Source: Coriobacteriia bacterium
Lineage (GTDB): Bacteria; Actinomycetota; Coriobacteriia; Coriobacteriales; Eggerthellaceae
DNA: 32,216 nucleotides
NCBI GenBank assembly: GCA_030540225.1
Contig: JAUNWQ010000015.1
Location: 1-32,216 of the forward strand
Direction of reading: 5' to 3'
Made by a program: the position numbers and the translations under genes
The notes under the pieces: generated by a model
Database searches by the model: none
The model's input: only the letters and a program-made list of their open reading frames with translations
Told to the model about the DNA's origin: nothing
Shown here: piece after piece, positions 26,575-32,216 of the stretch
How positions within the stretch are numbered: position 1 is the stretch's first letter
Layout of the letters: every line of letters starts with the position of its first letter

Positions 26575-27671
26575 GAGATGCGCACCGGCATGACGAGATA
26601 AAGGAAGTTCTCAGGGGCTTCCGCCTTGAAGATTCCCGGTTCACGAGAAGTTCCCACCTCCAGATACACCGAATCACTCGACACCGACGAAAGGCCGTCG
26701 AGCACGTAGGCGAAGTTGAAGGCAATTTCCGCGTCGTCACCCTCGATGGAGCAGGAAAGCGTCTCCTGAGCGGATCCGACATCCTGGGAAGCGGCGGACA
26801 GCTGAACCGTCTGAGATGCCGCGTTCAGATCGAACTTAATCGGCGTGGAAGAAGAACCAAGAAGAGACGCTCTCTTCACCGCCGCGACGAGGTGGCTGAC
26901 GTCGATCTTCGCGCGCGTCCCATGCTTTCCCGAAAGCAGCTGCTTGTAATTGGGGAAATTGCCCTCGATTCGACGGTTGATGAAAACGGTGCCCTCGCAG
27001 CTGACAAGTATCTGATTCTCGGCAAGCGCAATCTGAACGTTGGACTCGGTTTTCGGCAAGGACGCGATATCCTGCAAAAACGAGCCGGAAATCACCGCCT
27101 CGAATTCATCGGCAGCGGAATCGGAAAGCTCAACCTCGGCCAAGGCTAAACGATACGAGTCGGTCGCAACCATCTTGAAGTGGTTCTCCTCGAGCGTCAC
27201 CAGAGCACCAGTGAGAATCGCACGGCTTTCATCCTTCGAAACCGCGCGCGCAACCTTTTTCACCATCGCGGCGAATTTCGTGAAGGGGACCTCAATGCGC
27301 TGCGAAGCCTCCACGTGGGGGAAGCCGGGGAAATCCTCATAGTTGAGCGCCTTGATCGAAAACGAGGAGCTATCACAGGTGATAAGTGCGTTCTCCTCGT
27401 CGGCTTCCACGTGAACCGCGGCATCGGGCAGATTTTTCACGATGTCGGAGAACAGTTTGCCGGGAACAACCGCCTTGCCCTCCTCTTCCACGAGTGCAGC
27501 CGTCGAGTACTGGATGGAAAGCTCAAGGTCGGTCGCCTGGAGAACGAGCAAATCATTCGTCGCCTCGAGCAAAATGCCGGAGAGAACGGGCAGAGTCGAG
27601 CGGGTGGATACGCCTTTAATAACAATTGCAAGGGCATTCTGGAGTTCGCTTTTGCTGATGCTGAATTTCAA
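26571..27671 (-). CDS. dnaN: DNA polymerase III beta subunit (sliding clamp)
   Basis: The ring-shaped processivity clamp of the replicase. The product is 366 residues, exactly the classical length, starting KFSISKSELQNALAIV and ending LYLVMPVRIS, the hydrophobic C-terminal pattern of beta clamps. The TTG at 27671 is chosen because AGAAGG lies 5 nt upstream. An in-frame ATG at 27707 overlaps the TATAAT of the promoter and so cannot be on the transcript. It is the first gene of the dnaN-recF-dciA unit and points away from the origin. Its stop overlaps the recF start by 4 nt. Confidence 0.96.
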   Translation of the reverse strand: MKFSISKSELQNALAIVIKGVSTRSTLPVLSGILLEATNDLLVLQATDLELSIQYSTAALVEEEGKAVVPGKLFSDIVKNLPDAAVHVEADEENALITCDSSSFSIKALNYEDFPGFPHVEASQRIEVPFTKFAAMVKKVARAVSKDESRAILTGALVTLEENHFKMVATDSYRLALAEVELSDSAADEFEAVISGSFLQDIASLPKTESNVQIALAENQILVSCEGTVFINRRIEGNFPNYKQLLSGKHGTRAKIDVSHLVAAVKRASLLGSSSTPIKFDLNAASQTVQLSAASQDVGSAQETLSCSIEGDDAEIAFNFAYVLDGLSSVSSDSVYLEVGTSREPGIFKAEAPENFLYLVMPVRIS

Positions 27672-27705
27672 GGAAACCTTCTCTCTTTCTTTTCTGCTGC
27701 GCGTC

Positions 27706-27711
27706 ATTATA
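27706..27711 (-). promoter_or_regulatory. dnaN promoter -10 element
   Basis: A perfect TATAAT on the minus strand is 34 nt before the TTG start. TTATCC, 17 nt upstream, is a poor -35. The transcript would start near 27700. Confidence 0.6.
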
Positions 27712-27785
27712 CAGGCTCAAACAGGCACGGATAATCCTCAAGTGAAAGCATCCGAAAATTCAAAGCTCTCTTTCACTCAATTCTC

Positions 27786-27812
27786 TTTTTCACCTCACCA
27801 AAAGGTGAAAAA
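27786..27812. repeat. 10-bp inverted repeat at the dnaN edge of oriC
   Basis: TTTTTCACCT (27786-27795) and AGGTGAAAAA (27803-27812) are exact reverse complements with a 7-nt centre. It lies about 20 nt before the perfect DnaA box. It could be a protein site or a cruciform-prone element. Confidence 0.6.
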
Positions 27813-27993
27813 CTGGCTTTTACCTTTCATTTTTATCCACAATTCCTTCTCATACATCGTTTTCCACCAGATGAGGCTCTTCCCGTTGTGGAAAATGTTG
27901 AAAAACGGGCATTCATGCATAAAGAGCTGTGGAAAAGTCGTCTTTTACCTTATTTTTATATAGTTCCCTATCTTCAATTTCTTAACGATTGCG

Positions 27994-28111
27994 ACCTGGG
28001 GTTTTACAAAAAGACAAGATGTTGACCAGGTAATATATTAATTCTTCAACTTAAGGAGAGTATTCTCAACCCTTCCCTTTAAAAGATCAAAAATCACTCA
28101 CCTGGGGTTTT
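27994..28111 (+). repeat. direct repeat ACCTGGGGTTTT in oriC
   Basis: The same 12-mer lies at 27994-28005 and 28100-28111. An inverted ACCTGG lies between them at 28024-28030. The two copies bracket the most AT-rich stretch of the gap. Confidence 0.7.
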
Positions 28112-28349
28112 GATTTTACGCGCGCCTTTCATCAGGCGAAACCGATTTTCTCCTCAAGTCAATGAAAATTTTAACAATCCGCTTTCTCAACTTTTCGTTT
28201 TCCACCGTGCTTTTTCAGAGTTTTCAACTTTTATTGAATGAATTGTTGAAAAGTCTGAAAGCACCTCGTAGATTTCCCCAATTCTTTCAACTGAAAGTGA
28301 ATTTCTTTCTTTCTCAACCAAGAAAGAGGCAGGTGGACTTCTTTCATTG

Positions 28350-28378
28350 TTGAAAAAAGGCTACAATTCGTCTAAATA
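28350..28378 (+). promoter_or_regulatory. candidate promoter of the GHKL/winged-helix gene
   Basis: TTGAAA at 28350-28355 is 17 nt from TAAATA at 28373-28378. A better -10 (TACAAT, 28362-28367) has no clear -35. Either would start a short leader before the ATG at 28421. The -35 overlaps the last GTTGAAAA motif of oriC. Confidence 0.4.
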
Positions 28379-28420
28379 AAACTGAAAACGCTGAATAAAT
28401 GGAACACGGTTTTGGAAAAA

Positions 28421-29485
28421 ATGAACAACACCCCACATGAAGATCCGGTGACCCAGCCCGAAGGCGAAGGATCCTACGACTACACCTTCGTGACGTCGGT
28501 TGCTCGAATCGCACTTTACGACGACCTGCGCAGCGCTCCGCGCGTGACCGAGATAATGCCGGCATCCACGCCCGACTACATCGAGGCGCTTGCGTCGACT
28601 ATCTACAATCAAGCGAAACAAGCGGGGGGGTCCATCCCCTATACCGTCGTGCGCGAAGTATCGGAAAACTTCATCCACGCTCGCTTCACCGAGATCATCG
28701 TATCCATCCTCGATGGCGGCAATACCATTCGATTCGCCGATCAGGGGCCGGGCATTAGCGATAAGAAGAAAGCCCAGTTGCCAGGATTTTCCTCAGCGGT
28801 CGAGCCGATGAAGGGCTACATCCGCGGCGTCGGGTCGGGCCTTCCGATTGTGTGCGATTATTTGGACTTTACCCATGGTTCCATCTCGATCGACGACAAC
28901 ATCGGGCAAGGGACCGTCGTCACCATCAGCATGAATGGCGAGACGGGTGCCGGCGATACTGAAGAGCGTGGGGAAGGGGAGCTCCCCGTGGGCAAATACG
29001 CGCCCAAGGAGGACCAATTCGTCGCAGAACGAATCGATCCCGGCGCCGTCCAACCCATACAACCCGTGCAACAGCCTATGCAACAACCCGTACAGCAACC
29101 GGTGTCCCCGTATTATCCACAGCAAGGGTACGTTCCCCAGGTTGTCCCCGCATATGCGCAGATGCCTGCCCAACCTTACCTGCAACAAGTAACGCCCCAG
29201 GTCATGCAGCCAGTTATTAACACTTACCAGCAGCCTTACGCACAGCCGCAGCCCCGCTCGTATGCGACACCCGCCCTCAATCCACGGGAGAAGGCCTTCC
29301 TCAACGCTCTGCTCGCCGAAGGTCCGCTTGGCGTGACCGACCTCGTCAGGCTCACGAGCACACCTCAAGCAACCGTTTACACCACGCTTAAAAAACTCCA
29401 GGAAGAAGGTCTCATCGAGATGGTTCCCGGGCAGAAGAAGCGCACGCTCACGGCATTCGGCATGGAAATCGCCGAGACGATGTAG
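28421..29485 (+). CDS. GHKL ATPase with C-terminal winged helix, next to oriC
   Basis: A 354-residue protein that I cannot match to a named family. Residues about 50-172 form a GHKL (histidine-kinase-type) ATPase: N box with E79 and N83, G1 box ADQGPGI (106-112) and G2 box GVGSGLPIV (136-144). It is closest in style to SpoIIAB-like ATP-binding domains. No phosphoacceptor His domain or sensor domain is visible. Residues about 205-285 are a Pro/Gln/Tyr-rich flexible linker. About 287-354 is a winged helix of MarR/TrmB type (REKAFLNALLAEGPLGVTD, then TVYTTLKKLQEEGLIE). An ATP-switched DNA-binding protein is the natural inference. The ATG at 28421 is preferred to a TTG at 28412; the ribosome binding site is weak. 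It ends with its own terminator, 106 nt before dnaA. Confidence 0.85.
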   Translation: MNNTPHEDPVTQPEGEGSYDYTFVTSVARIALYDDLRSAPRVTEIMPASTPDYIEALASTIYNQAKQAGGSIPYTVVREVSENFIHARFTEIIVSILDGGNTIRFADQGPGISDKKKAQLPGFSSAVEPMKGYIRGVGSGLPIVCDYLDFTHGSISIDDNIGQGTVVTISMNGETGAGDTEERGEGELPVGKYAPKEDQFVAERIDPGAVQPIQPVQQPMQQPVQQPVSPYYPQQGYVPQVVPAYAQMPAQPYLQQVTPQVMQPVINTYQQPYAQPQPRSYATPALNPREKAFLNALLAEGPLGVTDLVRLTSTPQATVYTTLKKLQEEGLIEMVPGQKKRTLTAFGMEIAETM

Positions 29486-29513
29486 CCTGAGCTTCATCTG
29501 GATTACCTTCGCA

Positions 29514-29549
29514 TGCCGCGCGCGAAACGGCCACGCGCGGCACTTTTTT
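29514..29549 (+). terminator. terminator of the GHKL/winged-helix gene
   Basis: A perfect 9-bp GC-rich stem (29514-29522 with 29534-29542) has an 11-nt loop and is followed by C and six T. It separates this gene from dnaA. No strong dnaA promoter is seen after it; GATACT at 29563 is the best -10. Confidence 0.85.
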
Positions 29550-29591
29550 GTATACAATTGCAGATACTTCGAATAGGCTCGGGAGACTCAT

Positions 29592-31196
29592 ATGGACAGC
29601 TCTGAACTCAACCATAATTGGAACAACGTTTGCGAACAGGTGAAAACGTACGACAACGTCGACTCATCGCAGGTCAACGCCTTTTTCTCGCGTCTCGTTC
29701 CCCAGGCGATGAGCGAGGGTTTTCTGATGCTTACAGCCGATAACGACTTCATCAAGTCGTGGGTAGAGCAGCATTATCTCGAAATTATCAAACAGGCGCT
29801 GAATGACCTTTTTCACGTGCCTTTCAACGTCATCCTCGCTGTAGACTCCGCACCGGCTGCGCCCGCGGTGGCGCCGTCAAACCCTCAGTCAACCACCCGC
29901 GAACCTCAGAGTGTTCCGGCGAACCCGGGAACAATGCCCCCAAGTGCGGCCGTTGCCCCTGTGCACGAATACCCACCGGCGATCATCCCTTCCTTTCCTT
30001 CGGTTGACCTTCCTCAAGCTGCACAACCTCAACCAGAGCAAGAACGACGATTGACTCTCGACGATCATTTCGAGGCGGCGGGGGTCGAGCGCAGCGCAGA
30101 GGAGCAGCCGCCCGCGCACGCGACCCCTCACAAACGCGCGGAAGGGCCTGCCTCCCTCACCTTCGAAAACTTCGTCATCGGCGACTCTAACCGAATGGCT
30201 TACTCGATGGCCGTCGATGTTGCGGAAACCCCCGGCAAGATGCACCTCAATCCGCTTTTCATCTACGGCAAGAGCGGGCTGGGGAAAACGCACCTTTTGC
30301 GCGCAATCCAAAACTACATCAACGAGACGCGGCCGCAGCTGAAGGTGACCTACGTCGATTCCGCAGAGCTGCTCTCGGATTACATGGAAGCCTCGGTGGC
30401 GCATGACAAGGAAAAATCGAGCTATCGCAACTTCAAACAGCGCTACGAGGAATCCGACGTGCTGCTCATCGACGACGTGCAATACTTCCAGGGCAAGAAA
30501 CAGACGCTCGATATCGTGTTCCAAATATTCAATAAGATGACTGACCAGGGAAAACAGGTTGTCCTTTCCGCTGACCGCGCACCTAAAAACATTGATATCG
30601 ACGAGCGCTACATCACCCGATTCAACTCTGGCGGAACCTTCGACATCCAGCCGCCCGAAATCGAGACGAAGCTCGGAATCGTGAAAAGCTTCATCGAGGA
30701 ATATCGCGAAAGCGAAGGGGACCCGTCGTTTTCCATCTCGAGCGATATTCAGATGTACATCGCCGAGAACTCCAGCTCGAACATCCGCGAACTGAAAAGC
30801 GCCGTCACCAAGATCATCTACCAGATGGCGTTCACCCACAACTCCGACCTGACGCTTGACGACGTGCGCGGCGTGCTCGAGAGCCACTTCTCCGGCGGCC
30901 CCTCGAAAAGGCTTGCCGTCGCCGACATTCAACGCGAGGTGGAAAACTATTACAAAATCAGCCACAGCGATATGGTGGGGAAGAAAAGGCCACGTCATAT
31001 CACCTACGCAAGGAAAATCGCGATGTACCTCTGCCGCCAGATGCTTGATTTGCCCTTCAACGACATCGGCAAGAAGTTCAATCGGGATCACACGACCGTG
31101 CTGTACTCGGTAAGCGACGTCGAGAAGCAACTCAAGGAAAGCCGCGATATGAACGAGGAAATCGAAGCGCTTAAGATGATCATTCGCGACCTGTAG
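29592..31196 (+). CDS. dnaA: chromosomal replication initiator DnaA
   Basis: An AAA+ initiator that binds DnaA boxes and melts oriC. The 534 residues include domain I (about 5-85), a long Pro/Ala/Gln-rich domain II (about 86-185), AAA+ domain III (about 188-425) and DNA-binding domain IV (about 440-534). Walker A is GKSGLGKT (226-233) and Walker B is LLIDDVQ (291-297). Domain IV has RHITYARKIAMYLC and IGKKFNRDHTTVLYSV. The usual FGGRDHTTV is FNRDHTTV here, one residue shorter in the helix-turn-helix loop; the base-contacting RDHT is kept. GGGAG lies 6 nt before the ATG. Unlike most bacteria it is not followed by dnaN but by rpmH, same strand. Confidence 0.97.
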   Translation: MDSSELNHNWNNVCEQVKTYDNVDSSQVNAFFSRLVPQAMSEGFLMLTADNDFIKSWVEQHYLEIIKQALNDLFHVPFNVILAVDSAPAAPAVAPSNPQSTTREPQSVPANPGTMPPSAAVAPVHEYPPAIIPSFPSVDLPQAAQPQPEQERRLTLDDHFEAAGVERSAEEQPPAHATPHKRAEGPASLTFENFVIGDSNRMAYSMAVDVAETPGKMHLNPLFIYGKSGLGKTHLLRAIQNYINETRPQLKVTYVDSAELLSDYMEASVAHDKEKSSYRNFKQRYEESDVLLIDDVQYFQGKKQTLDIVFQIFNKMTDQGKQVVLSADRAPKNIDIDERYITRFNSGGTFDIQPPEIETKLGIVKSFIEEYRESEGDPSFSISSDIQMYIAENSSSNIRELKSAVTKIIYQMAFTHNSDLTLDDVRGVLESHFSGGPSKRLAVADIQREVENYYKISHSDMVGKKRPRHITYARKIAMYLCRQMLDLPFNDIGKKFNRDHTTVLYSVSDVEKQLKESRDMNEEIEALKMIIRDL

Positions 31197-31199
31197 AAC

Positions 31200-31269
31200 A
31201 ATCCCCTATTCCCCTTTCTCCTGCTCAAACCCTTCAAAATGGTGTTAATAGCGAGGGGAATAGGGGGTT
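31200..31269 (+). terminator. long hairpin just after dnaA
   Basis: CCCCTATTCCCCT (31203-31215) and AGGGGAATAGGGG (31254-31266) are exact reverse complements; the stem extends by a few more pairs. The loop is 38 nt and only TTTC follows, so it is either an inefficient terminator or an mRNA 3' stabilising structure. It begins 4 nt after the dnaA stop. Confidence 0.55.
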
Positions 31270-31668
31270 TCGAGAGCAGATTGGGGAAGGCAAGTAATCG
31301 CGCGGACTCATGACGGACGGCACTCAGCTTCGTCCTACGCTTGAAAACCTACTCAAGAATCGGGGAAGAATCAGTAGAAAACCGGCGGTTTGCGGTGGAG
31401 TGATAACGAAAGCGATAATTCACGTTGGAAAGAAGAACACGCTCTCTACCGAGGGAAATGAATGAGAATAGCGATTTCACCTGGGAAGATGCTTCTTTTT
31501 CACCAATCCCCCGCGCTTATTATCATTACAAAGAGAAACATATATACAAAGAAAAAAGGCGAAGAATAAGAAGGGCATCATTCCGCTTGCGGGCATGCGG
31601 TTAAGCAAAAGGCCAGCTTAGTGTGAAATCTTTCTAAAAAGCTCTGTTCATCGATGGCTTCTGTGTTA
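31270..31668. other. intergenic stretch between dnaA and rpmH without a recognisable gene
   Basis: About 400 nt with no open frame of any quality on either strand. No DnaA box was found. It contains one ACCTGGG element (near 31480), as in oriC, and an A-rich block at about 31525-31575. An unrecognised small RNA cannot be excluded. Confidence 0.5.
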
Positions 31669-31674
31669 TATAAT
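31669..31674 (+). promoter_or_regulatory. rpmH-rnpA promoter -10 element
   Basis: A perfect TATAAT gives a predicted start near 31681 and a leader of about 49 nt. TGTTCA, 18 nt upstream, is a weak -35. Confidence 0.6.
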
Positions 31675-31729
31675 TCAGAAGTTACTCTGCATCCAGCTTG
31701 AATTAACAGATAATGAAAGGGATAGAGAT

Positions 31730-31864
31730 ATGAAACGTACGTATCAGCCGAACAAGCGCAAGCGTGCTAAGTGCCATGGCTTCCGTTCTCGCATGGCAAC
31801 CAAGGGCGGCCGTGCCGTGCTCAAGGCTCGCCGCAACAAGGGGCGCAAGCGTCTCTGCGTGTAG
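31730..31864 (+). CDS. rpmH: 50S ribosomal protein L34
   Basis: A 44-residue, very basic protein of the large ribosomal subunit. It has the L34 signature [13 protein letters not shown] at the N-terminus and [25 protein letters not shown] to the end (given here in parts of the family pattern: MATKGGR, then ARRNKGR). AAAGGGA lies upstream of the ATG. rnpA follows after 12 nt in the same transcript, the normal order next to bacterial origins. It has no usable overlap with the opposite-strand open frame at 31703-31996, which is a shadow. Confidence 0.97.
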   Translation: MKRTYQPNKRKRAKCHGFRSRMATKGGRAVLKARRNKGRKRLCV

Positions 31865-31876
31865 CGAGGCTTTTCG

Positions 31877-32216
31877 TTGGATATCATTAAATCCAGCGCA
31901 GAGATCTCCGAGATGTTCTCGCGAGGAAAGCGGATTCATACTCCTTTTCTCACGATAGTCTACGCCTCGGAGAAAACAGAGGGGGCAGTGCAACACGACC
32001 TAAGGGGTCGTGTTGCTTTTATTGCAGGGAAAAAGCACGGCAACGCGGTGTGGCGCAATTCAGCGAAGCGCCGCATGCGCGCAATCTGTCGTGATCTGCA
32101 AGGCCCTTGGGCGGGCTATGATGTGATATTTCTCGCAAAGTCGCCCGTCACCCGCGCTTCTTATAGTAAAGTGCTAACGGCATGCGCCAAGGTAGTCGAA
32201 GGATCAGAATTGGTCG
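31877..32216 (+). CDS. rnpA: ribonuclease P protein component (C-terminus cut by the window)
   Basis: The basic protein cofactor of RNase P, which matures tRNA 5' ends. The visible 113 codons begin at TTG (31877), with GCGAGG upstream; this is the only sensible start after the in-frame rpmH stop. The N-terminal DIIKSSAEISEMFSRGKR has the family spacing to GK (residues 17-18). The RNR signature is clear: AGKKHGNAVWRNSAKRRMR at about 54-72. The protein continues beyond the window, so the missing end is an artefact of the cut. An 11-bp terminator-like hairpin lies inside the gene at 31990-32020. Confidence 0.94.
   Translation, partial: MDIIKSSAEISEMFSRGKRIHTPFLTIVYASEKTEGAVQHDLRGRVAFIAGKKHGNAVWRNSAKRRMRAICRDLQGPWAGYDVIFLAKSPVTRASYSKVLTACAKVVEGSELV
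31990..32020 (+). terminator. terminator-like hairpin inside rnpA
   Basis: GCAACACGACC (31990-32000) and GGTCGTGTTGC (32006-32016) form a perfect 11-bp stem with a 5-nt loop, followed by TTTTATT. It is inside the coding sequence about 115 nt after the start, so translating ribosomes would normally prevent it. It could give premature termination when rnpA is poorly translated. Confidence 0.5.

Larger units (their letters stand above)
27712..28360. other. oriC: putative chromosomal replication origin (oriC)
   Basis: This AT-rich gap is the point from which dnaN (left) and the GHKL and dnaA genes (right) diverge. It holds DnaA-box-like 9-mers: TTATCCACA at 27833-27841 (perfect), TTTTCCACC at 27860-27868, TTTTCCACA on the minus strand at 27887-27895 and 27928-27936, TTTTCCACC at 28198-28206, plus a degenerate TTATCC near dnaN. 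Very AT-rich blocks follow the first cluster (near 27943-27965 and 28031-28043) and could be the unwinding element. From 27897 to 28356 there are nine copies of a TYTYTCAAC/GTTGAAAA motif. Confidence 0.85.

Overview
The window looks like the replication-origin region of a chromosome from a high-GC, anaerobic actinobacterium, most likely class Coriobacteriia (Eggerthella/Slackia-like). This is an inference. It rests on the gene set (dnaA, dnaN, recF, dciA, gyrB, gyrA, rpmH, rnpA), on fermentative genes (indolepyruvate:ferredoxin oxidoreductase, aryl-CoA ligase), on an NRAMP-related magnesium transporter of the type characterised from Eggerthella lenta, and on GC-rich third codon positions. No species can be named from the sequence alone.

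The origin is the AT-rich gap at about 27.7-28.4 kb. It carries six DnaA-box-like 9-mers, long inverted and direct repeats, and a dense series of TTTTCAAC-type motifs. To the left, on the minus strand, run dnaN, recF, dciA (the last three overlapping), gyrB and gyrA. To the right, on the plus strand, run a gene for a GHKL ATPase with a C-terminal winged helix, then dnaA, rpmH and rnpA (cut by the window end). dnaN and dnaA therefore diverge from the origin instead of forming the usual dnaA-dnaN operon. Three parS sites (ParB targets) lie at 9.4, 18.3 and 25.9 kb on the left arm.

The accessory part (0-20 kb) holds several modules. A citrate synthase is followed by a small Cys-rich protein. A tRNA-Arg gene has its own promoter and terminator. 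A two-gene unit pairs a membrane-anchored PRC/MgtE-N/CBS protein with an NRMT-type NRAMP transporter, probably for Mg2+. There is an NhaC-type Na+/H+ antiporter, a 5-formyltetrahydrofolate cyclo-ligase, a sodium:solute symporter and a DUF2798-like membrane protein. An amino-acid fermentation block follows: iorA, iorB, a Tat-exported beta-helix/SLH lipoprotein and a separately promoted aryl-CoA ligase. After these come typA, a membrane J-domain protein, a tRNA-Ile/tRNA-Ala pair and a DUF151 bifunctional-nuclease-like gene.

The most interesting points are the GHKL-winged-helix gene between the origin and dnaA, the unusual motif content of the origin together with a one-residue-short DnaA recognition loop, the split MgtE-sensor/NRMT pair, a parS site nested in a long inverted repeat, and a GyrA with an extra acidic N-terminal segment. 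No CRISPR array, IS element or prophage was seen.
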